DNA of 64,000 bases, taken from Mumia sp. zg.B17 (GTDB taxonomy: Bacteria > Actinomycetota > Actinomycetes > Propionibacteriales > Nocardioidaceae). The stretch's first letter is position 1. Each line of letters starts with the position of its first letter. The notes under the pieces are model-generated. The model saw only the letters and a program-made list of their open reading frames with translations, was not told where the DNA came from and made no database searches. The position numbers and the translations under genes are program-made. This document shows, piece by piece, positions 1 to 8,888 of this stretch. The stretch is from assembly GCF_019550915.1 (NCBI RefSeq), contig NZ_JAHWCI010000006.1, forward strand, positions 310,001 through 374,000. The letters are read 5' to 3'.

Positions 1-46
1 TGAGACCGGGGCAGTCTCCGCCACCGGTCAGCACTCCGACTCGCAT
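1..46 (-). CDS. pfkA: 6-phosphofructokinase, N-terminal fragment (cut by window edge)
   Basis: Only the first 15 codons are in the window. They read MRVGVLTGGGDCPGL, the hallmark N-terminus of the ATP- or PPi-dependent phosphofructokinase A family, whose GGG/GDCPG loop binds the phosphoryl donor. The ATG at 46 is preceded by a purine-rich GGAAGGGGAG ribosome site. The enzyme phosphorylates fructose 6-phosphate in glycolysis. The donor (ATP or PPi) cannot be judged because the deciding residues lie outside the window. Confidence 0.85.
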   Translation of the reverse strand, partial: MRVGVLTGGGDCPGL

Positions 47-82
47 GTGACTCCCCTTCCAGCGTCAGCGGCGGTGTGGTGG

Positions 83-727
83 CTACTCGTCGAGCCCGCG
101 CTCGATCGCGTAGCGGACCAGCTCGACCCGGTTGTGCAGCTGGAGCTTGCGCAAGGTGTTCTGGACGTGGTTCTGGACCGTACGGTGGCTCAGCACCAGG
201 CGTTCGGCGATCTGCTTGTAGGTCAGACCCTTGGCGACGAGGCGCAGCACCTCGGTCTCCCGCTCGGTCAGGCGGGGCGCGTCCGGCTCGTCGGTCGGGG
301 GTGCCTCCGACAGCCGGCGGTACTCGCCGAGCACGAGGCCCGCGAGCCCGGGCGTGAAGACCGATTCTCCACGAGCCACCGCCTGGACCGCGTCCAGCAG
401 CGCCTCGCGTGACGCCGACTTGACGAGGTAGCCGCTCGCACCGGCCTTCACGGCGTCGAGGACGTCCTGCTGCTCGCCGGAGGCGCTCAGGACGAGGACC
501 TTGGTGTCGAGCCCGCGCTGGGTCAGCGTCGCGGTCACCTCGACGCCGTCGGGAGCGGGGATGTTGAGGTCAAGCAGGAGGACCTCCGGCCGCGTGGCGA
601 GCACCCGGTTGATCGCGTCGACGCCGTTGGCCGCGGTCGCGACCACGTCGAGGCCTGCCTCGGTCAGATCACGCGCGACGCCCTCCCGCCACAACGGGTG
701 GTCGTCCACAACCATCACTCGCACCAT
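83..727 (-). CDS. NarL/LuxR-family response regulator
   Basis: 214 residues. An N-terminal receiver domain has acidic residues VDD near position 8 and the phospho-acceptor Asp at about 53 in LLLDLNIP. The C-terminal LuxR helix-turn-helix starts LTERETEVLRLVAKG and ends near SHRTVQNHVQNTL. It would bind DNA when phosphorylated by the kinase encoded just upstream (stop at 738, 10 bases away), so the two form an operon. The start at 727 is chosen because MVRVMVVDD is the usual receiver N-terminus. An in-frame ATG at 766 would add 13 unlikely residues and overlap the kinase. Target genes are unknown. Confidence 0.85.
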   Translation of the reverse strand: MVRVMVVDDHPLWREGVARDLTEAGLDVVATAANGVDAINRVLATRPEVLLLDLNIPAPDGVEVTATLTQRGLDTKVLVLSASGEQQDVLDAVKAGASGYLVKSASREALLDAVQAVARGESVFTPGLAGLVLGEYRRLSEAPPTDEPDAPRLTERETEVLRLVAKGLTYKQIAERLVLSHRTVQNHVQNTLRKLQLHNRVELVRYAIERGLDE

Positions 728-737
728 GGGCCGCACC

Positions 738-1898
738 CTATCGCGCGCCTGTGGGCCACGACACACGCGTCAGGGGTACGGAGAGCTCCCACTCGCACCC
801 CTGTCCGCCGGTGTCGACGAGGTCAGCGCTCCCGCCCAGGTCACGCAGACGTCCCTTGATCGACGTGGCGACACCCATCCGGCCCTCGGCCTCCGCCTCC
901 TCCAGCCGTCCTGACGGGATCCCGGGTCCGTCGTCGCGCACGCTCACGACCACCCGGTCGCCGACGGTCTCGAGCAGGATCCACGTGGACGGCTCCGGCC
1001 CGCCGTGGAGCGTGGTGTTGGCGCGGCACGCCCGGATGGCAGCGACCAGCTCCTCGACGACCTCCGCCGGAAGCATGACCGGACGGCTCGGCGTCGCGAC
1101 GCTCACCCGCGGCTCCGCCAGCGTGTCGAGGGCACGGCCCAGGTCGATCATCTGACCGTCGGTCGTCGGCTCGTCGCGTCCCCGGGACTGGATGAGACTC
1201 CGCAGCGCCAGCTCCTGCTCCCCCGCCAGACGCCCCAGCTCGGCGGCCTCGCCTCCGATCTCGTTGCCGCGTCGCTGGACCAGCGCGAGGATCTGGAGAA
1301 CGCCGTCGTGCACCGCGCGACCGAGCCGCTCGCGCTCGCTGGCCATCGCCGCCGCACGCTCGGCCTCGACCCTGCGCACCGCCGAGACCCTCAGGGCGTG
1401 GGCGCAGAAGCCGACGAGCATAGAGGCGAGGACCATCAGGAAGATGTTGCCGACGGTGGACGAGTTGACCGTCGGACGCATGGTGACGTCGACGGTCTGC
1501 ACGATGGCGGTGGCGAGCAGCCCTCCCGTGACCCCCCAGCGCACCGCCCAGCACACGACGACGGTGGTCACCCAGTAGGTGGTGAGGGTGAACGTGTGCT
1601 CGGCGAGCATCTCGGGCGTGTGGACGTACTGCGTCGAACGCAGGAGCGCCAGGGTGACCACCATGTCGACGATGAAGACCCACGTCGCGCGGTGGCGGGG
1701 CTCGTACAGCCACGTGACCACGCCCGACCAGATGACCATCACGCCGATGAGCAACCACGCTGCGACAGGATGCTCGAAGTCGCGCCAACGGGCGGCGTTG
1801 ACGCCGACGGCGTAGACCAGCGTCACGGCCCGCAGGACGGTGAGGACACGGTAGAACTGGTCGTCGACCTGCTGCGCAGCGCGCGTCACGCGGTCCAT
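738..1898 (-). CDS. Sensor histidine kinase of the NarL-partner (MacS-like) type
   Basis: 386 residues. The first ~165 residues hold about five or six membrane segments with short loops and no large extracellular domain. A cytoplasmic helix follows, with the dimerisation/phosphoacceptor motif RAVHDGVLQILALV (His near residue 200), and then an HATPase_c domain with the G-box RDDGPGIPSG near residue 325. The N-box is degenerate (RACRANTTLHG), which is common in MacS-type kinases. It autophosphorylates and passes the phosphate to the regulator 10 bases downstream. The signal is unknown; a membrane-embedded sensor suggests an envelope or lipid cue, which is inference. The next gene upstream on the same strand is a PlsC-like acyltransferase. 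Confidence 0.85.
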   Translation of the reverse strand: MDRVTRAAQQVDDQFYRVLTVLRAVTLVYAVGVNAARWRDFEHPVAAWLLIGVMVIWSGVVTWLYEPRHRATWVFIVDMVVTLALLRSTQYVHTPEMLAEHTFTLTTYWVTTVVVCWAVRWGVTGGLLATAIVQTVDVTMRPTVNSSTVGNIFLMVLASMLVGFCAHALRVSAVRRVEAERAAAMASERERLGRAVHDGVLQILALVQRRGNEIGGEAAELGRLAGEQELALRSLIQSRGRDEPTTDGQMIDLGRALDTLAEPRVSVATPSRPVMLPAEVVEELVAAIRACRANTTLHGGPEPSTWILLETVGDRVVVSVRDDGPGIPSGRLEEAEAEGRMGVATSIKGRLRDLGGSADLVDTGGQGCEWELSVPLTRVSWPTGAR

Positions 1899-1907
1899 GC
1901 TCGCGGC

Positions 1908-2630
1908 CTACGACGCCTTCGGGAGCTCGCGGGGCGGAGCGTCCGAGAGCGACTCGGGCCCTGGCCTGCGAGAGCGGGATGCGTACGTGTCGACGTACTC
2001 CTGGCCCGAGAGCCGCATGATCTCGTACATGATCTCGTCGGTGACCGCCCGAAGGATGTAGCGGTCGTCGGCCATGCCCTCGTAGCGGCTGAAGTCGAGC
2101 GGCTCGCCGAACCGTACGGTCGGCCGCGTGTAGCGGCCGAAGACCTTGCCGGGGGGTGCGACGACGTTGGTGCCCCGCACTGCCACCGGGACGACGGTCA
2201 CCCCGGACTCGAGCGCCAGCCGGGCGACGCCGGTGCGCCCGCGGTAGAGGCGGCCGTCGGGCGACCTCGTGCCCTCGGGATAGATCCCGCACACCTCGCC
2301 CTTGCGCAGCAGACGGAGCTGGGTGCGCAGAGCGCCCTCGGATGCACGTCCACCGGTCCGGTCGATGGGGACCTGACCGGTGGACGAGAAGAACGTCTTC
2401 TGGAACCACCCCTTGATGCCGGGGGTGGTGAAGTATTCCGCCTTGGCGACGAAGGTGACACGCCGCGGGACGACGAGCGGCATGAACAGCCAGTCGCTGT
2501 AGGAGAGGTGGTTGCTCGCGATGATCACCGGGCCCTCAGCGGGGACGTTCTCGGCCCCGGAGGCCTCAGGCCGGAACACGAGCCGCAGCAGCGGACCGAG
2601 GAACACGAACTTGAGTAGCCAGTAGGTCAC
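1908..2630 (-). CDS. PlsC-like 1-acyl-glycerol-3-phosphate acyltransferase
   Basis: 240 residues from a GTG at 2630, which has AAGGAGGGG six bases before it; longer open frame upstream lacks any such site. The acyltransferase motifs are present: block I SNHLSYSD (HX4D), a block with TGQVPIDRTGG, and block III YPEGTRSPDG. A hydrophobic N-terminus would anchor it to the inner face of the membrane. The family transfers an acyl chain to lysophosphatidic acid or a related acceptor in phospholipid synthesis. The M. tuberculosis counterpart by position is Rv2182c. It stops 10 bases before the kinase gene, so co-transcription with the two-component pair is likely. The exact acceptor is not deducible. 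Confidence 0.85.
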   Translation of the reverse strand: MTYWLLKFVFLGPLLRLVFRPEASGAENVPAEGPVIIASNHLSYSDWLFMPLVVPRRVTFVAKAEYFTTPGIKGWFQKTFFSSTGQVPIDRTGGRASEGALRTQLRLLRKGEVCGIYPEGTRSPDGRLYRGRTGVARLALESGVTVVPVAVRGTNVVAPPGKVFGRYTRPTVRFGEPLDFSRYEGMADDRYILRAVTDEIMYEIMRLSGQEYVDTYASRSRRPGPESLSDAPPRELPKAS

Positions 2631-2715
2631 ATCATCCCCTCCTTGATCAGCGAAAGCGTACAGCGCCTGACACCCTCTGCTGTACGGACGGGCGGCACTG
2701 GGCGAAGATGGGCTC

Positions 2716-3504
2716 ATGGCCGACTCCCCTGCGCTGCACCCCCTCGCGCACCCGCTCGTCGCCGACGGAGGACCGACCGGCGTGCTGCTGCTCCACGGCT
2801 TCACCGGCTCGCCGGCGTCGATGGCTCCCTGGGGACGCCACCTTGCCGACCGGGGCTTCACCGTGCGGGTCCCCCGTCTTCCCGGCCACGGCACCACCTG
2901 GCAGGAGCTGAACCGCACCCGCTGGGACGACTGGTACGCAGAGGCCGACCGGACCCTGTCGGAGCTGCGTGGACGCTGCGAGCACGTTGCGGTCGCCGGG
3001 CTGTCGATGGGCGGCGCCCTCGCGCTTCGGCTCGCCGAGCAGCGACCCGACGACCTGGACGCCGTCGTGCTGGTCAACCCGGCCGTCACCATCGCCGACC
3101 GCCGGCTGGCCGCGCTCCCGGTGGTGCGTCACCTGGTGCCGTCGCTGGCCGGCATCGGCAACGACATCAAGAAGAGCGGCGTCGAGGAGTCCGGGTACGA
3201 CCGGACCCCGCTCCACGCGCTGTGGTCGCAGACGCGGCTGTGGGCCGACGTCCGCGCCAACCTCCACAAGGTCTCGCAGCCGCTGCTGATGTTCCGGTCG
3301 GCCGAGGACCACGTCGTGGACCCGTCGTCGGGTCGCCTCATCCTCGCGGGGGTCTCCTCTGCGGTGGCGGTCGAGGTCGTCCTCACCGACAGCTACCACG
3401 TCGCCACGCTCGACAACGACGCCGAGCGCATCTGGTCGGAGTCGGCCGACTTCATCGCCCGGCACACCGCCGGCACAACGCTGGAGGGTGACCCGGCCCT
3501 GTGA
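2716..3504 (+). CDS. Alpha/beta hydrolase, carboxylesterase/monoacylglycerol lipase type
   Basis: 262 residues with the complete fold: oxyanion segment LLLHGFTGSPAS near residue 25, nucleophile elbow GLSMGG (Ser near residue 97), Asp in AEDHVVDP and His in DSYHVATLD. The short cap and the HGFTGSP motif match the Est30 carboxylesterase family, which hydrolyses short- to medium-chain esters. It is divergent from the acyltransferase gene and overlaps the next gene by 4 bases (GTGA), so the two are co-translated. A lipid substrate fits the neighbours but is inference. No signal peptide is visible, so it is probably cytoplasmic. Confidence 0.8.
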   Translation: MADSPALHPLAHPLVADGGPTGVLLLHGFTGSPASMAPWGRHLADRGFTVRVPRLPGHGTTWQELNRTRWDDWYAEADRTLSELRGRCEHVAVAGLSMGGALALRLAEQRPDDLDAVVLVNPAVTIADRRLAALPVVRHLVPSLAGIGNDIKKSGVEESGYDRTPLHALWSQTRLWADVRANLHKVSQPLLMFRSAEDHVVDPSSGRLILAGVSSAVAVEVVLTDSYHVATLDNDAERIWSESADFIARHTAGTTLEGDPAL

Positions 3505-3965
3505 GCGGCGCGACCTCCGACGACGAGGAGTTCGAGCGGATCGTCGCAGGCCTCGAGCTCTCGATGCCCGACCTCGACCCGCCTGCCGAGGAGCGTCCGA
3601 CGTCCGATCCACATGACGCAACAGGCACCTCCGATCCCCGCGACGTCCTCGAACCCCAGGGCGTCTTCCAGCCGCGCTGGTCCGACCCGGTCCCCGACGA
3701 GGACGACGACGCGTGGGACGAGGAGGAGTTCGTCCCACCCGAGCCCGAGCCGATGCCGCGAGGTGACCTGTGGACCAGGGTGGCGTGGGGCGGCCTGGTC
3801 GGAGGGCCGTTGCTGCTCTTCGCCCTCGCCGTGATCGGCGCGCCGGTGCCGGGCATCATCCCCGGCGTCGCGGTGGTCGCCTTCGTGGTGGCTCTGGTGT
3901 TCCTGCTCGTCCGCCGAGGAGACCACGACCGGGGAGACGACCCCGACCACGGCGCGGTCCTCTGA
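3501..3965 (+). CDS. Small membrane protein with acidic N-terminal domain, function unknown
   Basis: 154 residues from a GTG that overlaps the hydrolase stop codon. Residues 1-90 are strongly acidic and disordered-looking (runs of D/E, several PxP). Two adjacent hydrophobic helices follow at about residues 95-140, and the C-terminus is charged (RRGDHDRGDD). The layout, an acidic cytoplasmic tail plus a helical hairpin, resembles many actinobacterial proteins of unknown role. Its coupling to the esterase gene suggests a shared process. It converges on the isomerase gene with only 4 bases between the stops, so there is no room for a separate terminator. Confidence 0.65.
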   Translation: MSGATSDDEEFERIVAGLELSMPDLDPPAEERPTSDPHDATGTSDPRDVLEPQGVFQPRWSDPVPDEDDDAWDEEEFVPPEPEPMPRGDLWTRVAWGGLVGGPLLLFALAVIGAPVPGIIPGVAVVAFVVALVFLLVRRGDHDRGDDPDHGAVL

Positions 3966-3969
3966 GAGG

Positions 3970-4752
3970 TCAGTGCTCGACCGTGAACGCGTCGCGGAAG
4001 CGCTCGAGCGCGAGGTCGGAGTCAACCGAGGCCCACGCCTCCAGGGCGACGACCCCGTCGTACCCGGCCGCCGCGAGCTCACGGGCGACGTAGGACCACC
4101 GGATCTCGCCGGTGCCGGGCTCGCATCGTCCCGGAACGTCGGCGACCTGCACCTCACCGAGGTACGGGATCGATCGCCGTACGAGATCGACGAGGTTCCC
4201 CTCGCCGATCTGGGCGTGGTAGAGATCCAGGTTCATCCGGAGGTGCGGGCTGCCCACCTCCCGGACGAGCGCAAGGGTGTCGGTGGCGCGTGCGAACGGC
4301 GTCCCCGGGTGATCGACCTCGGTGTTGAGGTTCTCGAGGACGTAGGTCACGCCCTCCCCCTCGGCCAGCGCAGCGAGCCGCTCGAGGGTCCGCCGGGCGG
4401 CGAGCCACATGCCGCCCGTGACGTGCTCGACCGGCCGGACCGGGAGGCCACCGTCGCCCAGGCCGGTGCCATGGACGTTGAGGGTAGGGCAGCCGATCTC
4501 GTGCGCGAACCGGATCGACGCTGCCGCGGTCCGAAGGAGGGCGTCGGCTCCCTCGGGCGTGGTCAGGTCGCCGTGCAGGTAGCCGGTCATCGAGGTGAAC
4601 CGTGCGCCGGTGGCGGCGAGCGTCGCGGCGTCCTTGTCGGTCCAGCCCCAGATCTCGACGGCGAAGCCGGCGTCGTGGATCCTCCTCACGCGTTCGAGGT
4701 GCGGCAGGTCGAGATGGACCATCTCGGCGCAGGCCGCAAGGGTGAACGTCAC
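3970..4752 (-). CDS. Sugar isomerase/epimerase TIM-barrel protein, hydroxypyruvate isomerase-like
   Basis: 260 residues of the xylose isomerase-like TIM-barrel (AP endonuclease 2) superfamily. Expected metal ligands and substrate residues appear in ENLNTEVDHPG (Glu near 143), NLDLYHAQIGEGN, QVADVPGRCEPGTGEI and ALEAWASVDSD. Motifs 2 and 3 are those of hydroxypyruvate isomerase (Hyi). Being the last gene of the inositol operon suggests instead a role such as inosose isomerisation (IolI/IolH-like). It overlaps the preceding dehydrogenase by 4 bases. Family assignment is firm; the substrate is open. Confidence 0.75.
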   Translation of the reverse strand: MTFTLAACAEMVHLDLPHLERVRRIHDAGFAVEIWGWTDKDAATLAATGARFTSMTGYLHGDLTTPEGADALLRTAAASIRFAHEIGCPTLNVHGTGLGDGGLPVRPVEHVTGGMWLAARRTLERLAALAEGEGVTYVLENLNTEVDHPGTPFARATDTLALVREVGSPHLRMNLDLYHAQIGEGNLVDLVRRSIPYLGEVQVADVPGRCEPGTGEIRWSYVARELAAAGYDGVVALEAWASVDSDLALERFRDAFTVEH

Positions 4753-5768
4753 GCCAGGACTCCTGGGTCAACCTCGGCCCGGCCTCCGGAGCGGATCGAG
4801 GCGATGCATGCCTCGGCGATCGCGAGCGCGGCGCGGGCGTCCGCGCCGGTGACCTCGGGGGCCCGGCGCTCCTGGACGGCGGCGACCAGCTCGGCGAGCT
4901 CGGCGGCGTAGGCGTCACCCAGCAGCGCGACGTCGCTGCGGGCGGTGGCAGCACGTCGCCCGGACGCATCGTGCAGCCGCATGGACGAGGCCGCCGCGTC
5001 GCCGGCGGTCACCATCCCCGCGGAGCCCAGGACCTCCGCCCGTACGTCATAGCCGTAGGCCGCAGCAAAGCTGGCCTCCGCAGTGCCGATGGCGCCGTTG
5101 TCGTAGCGGATGACCACGACCGCCGAGTCCAGCAGCCCGGACGACTTCAGCCGGGGCGCGACGAGGGCGTCGGCGGTGGCGAGGACATCGACCGCACGAG
5201 CACCCGGATTGAGCCAGTTGAGCATGTCGAAGTCATGGATCAACGTCTGGGTGAAGATCGTCCACGGAGGCACGGCAGCAGGGTCGGGCGGTCCTTCCCC
5301 GGCGTCGCGGGTCAGCGAGCGGAGCATCCGCACCTGGCCGATGGCGCCGTCGACGACCGCGTCGTGAGCCGCGCGGAAGTCCCGGGCGAAGCGCCGGTTG
5401 AAGCCGACCTGGAACACCACGCCTGCAGCCGAGGCCGCCGCCACACCGGCGTCGATCTCGGCGATCGTCATGCCCGCCGGCTTCTCGCAGAACACGTGCT
5501 TGCCAGCCTCTGCCGCCGCGACCACCAGTGCCGAGTGCGCAGTCGAAGAGGCGGTGATGACGACCGCGTCGATGTCGTCGGCGGCTGTCACCGCCTCAGC
5601 GGTGGTCTCCCCGCGGGCTCCCAGCGGTTGCGCGAGCGCCGCCGCGACACCCGGTCGCGGGTCGGCCACGGCGACGAGATCGGCTCCGTGCACCCTCCGG
5701 ACCAACGTCTCGGCGTGGGCAGCACCGATACGACCCGCGCCGATCAGCCCGATGCGCACCCCGTTCAT
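4749..5768 (-). CDS. Gfo/Idh/MocA oxidoreductase, inositol 2-dehydrogenase-like (paralogue 3)
   Basis: 339 residues. The N-terminal Rossmann fold has GLIGAGRIGAAHAE, the catalytic Lys lies in the EKPAG motif near residue 95, and a C-terminal substrate domain contains the HDFDMLNWL motif carrying the Asp/His pair used to abstract the proton. The IolG-like segment QVGFNRRFARDF is present but the MRRYDxGY signature is changed. Members oxidise a secondary hydroxyl of a cyclitol or sugar with NAD(P)+. Its ATG shares one base with the TGA of the upstream paralogue and its end overlaps the isomerase gene. Likely substrate is an inositol stereoisomer or derived inosose, by inference. Confidence 0.75.
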   Translation of the reverse strand: MNGVRIGLIGAGRIGAAHAETLVRRVHGADLVAVADPRPGVAAALAQPLGARGETTAEAVTAADDIDAVVITASSTAHSALVVAAAEAGKHVFCEKPAGMTIAEIDAGVAAASAAGVVFQVGFNRRFARDFRAAHDAVVDGAIGQVRMLRSLTRDAGEGPPDPAAVPPWTIFTQTLIHDFDMLNWLNPGARAVDVLATADALVAPRLKSSGLLDSAVVVIRYDNGAIGTAEASFAAAYGYDVRAEVLGSAGMVTAGDAAASSMRLHDASGRRAATARSDVALLGDAYAAELAELVAAVQERRAPEVTGADARAALAIAEACIASIRSGGRAEVDPGVLA

Positions 5769-6775
5769 CAGTCTGCCCGCCGGGGGTAGAGGTCAGGACG
5801 CGGGACCGGCGTGACGGCCTGCCGCACGCCGCTCGTCAACGCGGTGACGCCGGCCTCGGCGACGAGGTTCGCGAGGTAGCCGTCCCAGGCGGTCGGCCCG
5901 TCGACGCCGCCGGCTCGCGCGGCTCGGGTCCACGCTGACAGCTCGATTCGGTAGGCGTCGGCGAAGTGGACGACGAAGTCGCTCGCGACCACGATTCCTT
6001 CCACCCCGGCGATCCGGGTGCTGACGTCGGCGCCGCGCGTCAGCGCCGCGGTCCCGCTCGTGCCGACGACCTCGCACCGCACGTCGTAGCCGTAGCCGGC
6101 GTTGACGAACACCTCGACCGTCGCGAGTGTCCCTCCGGCCATCTCCAGCGTCGCCAGCTGGGGGTCGGGCAGGCCGTCCTTGACCGGCGACTCGACCCGG
6201 ATGCCGACGACCTCGTCGTCGAGCAACCACGGGACGGTGTCGAGCTCGTGGATCATCGACCCGGTGACGATGCCGGGTCCGGTGGCGCTCGTGGCGCTGG
6301 AGGCGTTGCGGTGCACGTTGTGGACCACCCTCACCTCGCCCAGCGCACCCGAGGACACGGTCGCCTTGAGGCGGTTGTAGCCGGGGTCGTACCGACGCAT
6401 GAATCCCACCTGGACCAGCCGGCGTCCGGCCGACACCTCGGCGTCGACGACGCCGAGCGCCTCCTCGGAGGTGACCGCGAGCGGCTTCTCGCACAGCACC
6501 GGCTTGCCCGCGGTGATGCAGGCCAGGACCAGGTCGGCGTGGGTCGCATCCGGGGAGGCGACCACCACGGCGTCCACCTCGTCGGAGGCGATCAGGTCCT
6601 CGGCGGACCGCGCCGCGACACCCCCGGCCGCCGCGGCGACCTGCTCGGCACGGTCGGTGTCGCGGTCGTAGACCTGGGTGACGGCAACGCCCGGGACCGT
6701 CGTGGTGAGGGTACGGACGTGGTCGGCGCCCATCGCCCCCGCACCCACCACGCCGACCCGCAGCATGCCCGTCAC
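5768..6775 (-). CDS. iolG: myo-Inositol 2-dehydrogenase
   Basis: 335 residues. Of the three tandem paralogues this one best matches Bacillus IolG: nucleotide loop GVVGAGAMGADH, LCEKPLAV with the catalytic Lys, the signature LVQVGFMRRYDPGYNRLK, the active-site IHELDTVPWL, and GPTAWDGYLA near the C-terminus. It would oxidise myo-inositol to 2-keto-myo-inositol with NAD+, the first catabolic step. The GTG at 6775 gives the usual 4-base overlap with the upstream gene and the family length; an ATG three codons later (6766) is an equally readable start. No strong ribosome site separates the two choices. Confidence 0.85.
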   Translation of the reverse strand: MTGMLRVGVVGAGAMGADHVRTLTTTVPGVAVTQVYDRDTDRAEQVAAAAGGVAARSAEDLIASDEVDAVVVASPDATHADLVLACITAGKPVLCEKPLAVTSEEALGVVDAEVSAGRRLVQVGFMRRYDPGYNRLKATVSSGALGEVRVVHNVHRNASSATSATGPGIVTGSMIHELDTVPWLLDDEVVGIRVESPVKDGLPDPQLATLEMAGGTLATVEVFVNAGYGYDVRCEVVGTSGTAALTRGADVSTRIAGVEGIVVASDFVVHFADAYRIELSAWTRAARAGGVDGPTAWDGYLANLVAEAGVTALTSGVRQAVTPVPRPDLYPRRAD

Positions 6776-7926
6776 AGCGCCACCCACCGTCGCTCGACGA
6801 TCGAGGCACGCATCGCCTCGACGATCTCGGCAGCGACGACCGCATCGTCGATCGTCGCGCCACGCGGCGTGCCGGTGGCGATCGACTCGACGAGCCGGAG
6901 GGCCTCGACGACCTTCAGGTCGTCGTACCCCATCGCGATCCCCGCCCCGGGCTGGAACGCGGACACGACGCCGTCCTCCGGTCCGACGAACACCGTCGCG
7001 TACGAGGCGTCCTGGTAGTCCTGGTCGAGGCAGACGCGCAGCTCGCCCATCCGGCGGAAGTCCCACGCCAGCGCACCACGCTCGCCGTGCACCTCGATCC
7101 CGTACGAGCACTGCTCGCCGACGGAGGTCCTCCCCGCCTCGAGCACGCCCCGCGACCCGTCGGCGAAGCGCAGCAGCGCGGAGACGTAGTCCTCGTTCTC
7201 GACCTCCTGCAGCGGTCCCTGACCACCGCGGGAGAAGTGCGACGCAGCACCGACAGCCGCCGGACGCCGAGGGATGAAGCGACCGTCGTCGGCGACCAGC
7301 TCGCCGATCTCCCCGACCACGTGACGGGCGAGGTCGACCGCATGGCTCACGAGGTCACCGAGCACACCGCTGCCGGCCAGGTCCTGGCGGAACCGCCAGG
7401 TCAGCGCCCCGGCGGGGTGCGCGGCGTAGTCGGAGAGGAACCGGACGGTCGTGTGGGTCACCGCGCCGATCCGGCCCGAGGCCACCAGCTCCCGTGCGCG
7501 CTGGACAGCGGGCGCGTTGCGGTAGTTGAACCCGACGGTCGCCTGGACGCCCGCCTCTCGGGCCGCGGCAGCGATCTCGCGCGTCTCGACCGCGGTCCGC
7601 CCGGCCGGCTTCTCCACCCACAGGTGCTTGCCGGCCCGAGCCGCCGCGACGGCGACATCTCGGTGGACGTGGTTGGGTCCGGTCACCGAGACGACGTCCA
7701 CGTCGTCGCGGGCGACCAGGTCGTGCCAGTCCTCCACGAGCACCTCGGCACCGTACGCCCTGGCGGCCCGCCCGAGCCGGTCGTCGGGGGCAGGATCGGC
7801 TGCGGCGACCACCCGGACGCGCCGGGGTAGGTCGGCGAAGTGGTGGGCCAGGCGGCTGACGGCTCGCGCGTGGACCTCGCCCATCCAGCCGAACCCGACG
7901 ATCCCGAGCCGGAGCTCGTCGGTCAT
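6772..7926 (-). CDS. Gfo/Idh/MocA oxidoreductase (paralogue 1), probable inositol or sugar dehydrogenase
   Basis: 384 residues, longer than its two neighbours. It has the Rossmann loop [14 protein letters not shown], catalytic-lysine motif [18 protein letters not shown] and the [15 protein letters not shown] motif with the expected Asp/His pair. A roughly 50-residue insertion around residues 215-260 (containing [11 protein letters not shown]) places it in a different subgroup from IolG, closer to the long sugar dehydrogenases of this family. It overlaps the ABC ATPase gene by 4 bases. Within an inositol operon it could act on scyllo- or D-chiro-inositol, or on a glycoside such as a galactinol-type compound; this is inference. 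Confidence 0.75.
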   Translation of the reverse strand: MTDELRLGIVGFGWMGEVHARAVSRLAHHFADLPRRVRVVAAADPAPDDRLGRAARAYGAEVLVEDWHDLVARDDVDVVSVTGPNHVHRDVAVAAARAGKHLWVEKPAGRTAVETREIAAAAREAGVQATVGFNYRNAPAVQRARELVASGRIGAVTHTTVRFLSDYAAHPAGALTWRFRQDLAGSGVLGDLVSHAVDLARHVVGEIGELVADDGRFIPRRPAAVGAASHFSRGGQGPLQEVENEDYVSALLRFADGSRGVLEAGRTSVGEQCSYGIEVHGERGALAWDFRRMGELRVCLDQDYQDASYATVFVGPEDGVVSAFQPGAGIAMGYDDLKVVEALRLVESIATGTPRGATIDDAVVAAEIVEAMRASIVERRWVAL

Positions 7927-8888
7927 GGGCGCGGGGACGTGCCGTGTCCGGGGGACGTCTCGGTCGTCGCGCCGTGCGACGTCTCGACCGCTGCCTCGAC
8001 ACCGGCGGCGTCTGCGCTCATCTCCTGCGCGATGGGGGAGTCGGCACCCAGGTCGCGGCTCAGCTCGTGGCTGAGCGCCTCCAGCTCGGTGCCACCGGCC
8101 ATCATCGCGGTGAGCTCGTCGAGCGTCATCTCGGACTTGGGAAAGTCGCCCATGCTGCGTCCGCGGCGCAGCAGCACGAAGCGGTCACCCACGGGGTAGG
8201 CGTGGTGCGGGTTGTGCGTGATGAAGACGACGCCGAGGCCCCTCTCGCGAGCCTTGGCGATGTATTTCAGGACGACGCCGGACTGCTTCACCCCGAGCGC
8301 GGCGGTGGGCTCGTCGAGGATCAGTACGCGGGCCCCGAAGTGCACCGCGCGGGCGATCGCGACGCACTGCCGCTCTCCGCCTGACAGCGTGCCGATCGGC
8401 TGGTCGACGTCACGCAGGTCGATCCCCATGTCGCCGAGCTCGCTCTTGGTGATCCGCTTCATGGCGGGGATGTCGAGCCGCTTGAGCGGACCACGGCCCT
8501 TCGTCGGCTCCGAGCCCAGGAAGAAGTTGCGCCACACCGGCATCAGCGGCACGACCGCGAGGTCCTGGTAGACGGTGGCGATGCCGAGGTTGAGAGCCGC
8601 GCGAGGGCTGGAGAACTGCCGCGCGATGCCGTCGACGAGCAGCGTCCCCTCGCTGTGCTCGTGGGCGCCGGCGAGGATCTTGATGAACGTCGACTTGCCC
8701 GCGCCGTTGTCGCCGAGGACGCAGGTCACCTCACCGGCCTTCACCGTGGTCGAGACGTCGCTGAGCGCGATGATGTTGCCGTAGCGCTTGCCGATGTCAC
8801 GGACCTCGACGATCGTCGTCCCGCGAGGCGGCGGAGCGCTGGTGCTGACGTCGTCGCTGGTGGCCTCGTCCCTGCTCGCTGTGCTCAT
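7923..8888 (-). CDS. Sugar/inositol ABC importer, ATP-binding subunit (single nucleotide-binding domain)
   Basis: 321 residues. A disordered Ser/Thr/Pro-rich start (1-22) precedes one ABC ATPase domain with Walker [10 protein letters not shown] (59-67), Q-loop near VYQDLAV, signature LSGGERQ, Walker [12 protein letters not shown] and switch His in [10 protein letters not shown] low-complexity, His/Thr-rich tail of about 50 residues ends the protein. Most CUT2 sugar importers such as RbsA or IatA carry two fused ATPase domains (~500 residues). This one has a single domain like FrcA, so it presumably works as a homodimer. It overlaps its permease and the next dehydrogenase gene by 4 bases each. 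Confidence 0.85.
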   Translation of the reverse strand: MSTASRDEATSDDVSTSAPPPRGTTIVEVRDIGKRYGNIIALSDVSTTVKAGEVTCVLGDNGAGKSTFIKILAGAHEHSEGTLLVDGIARQFSSPRAALNLGIATVYQDLAVVPLMPVWRNFFLGSEPTKGRGPLKRLDIPAMKRITKSELGDMGIDLRDVDQPIGTLSGGERQCVAIARAVHFGARVLILDEPTAALGVKQSGVVLKYIAKARERGLGVVFITHNPHHAYPVGDRFVLLRRGRSMGDFPKSEMTLDELTAMMAGGTELEALSHELSRDLGADSPIAQEMSADAAGVEAAVETSHGATTETSPGHGTSPRP

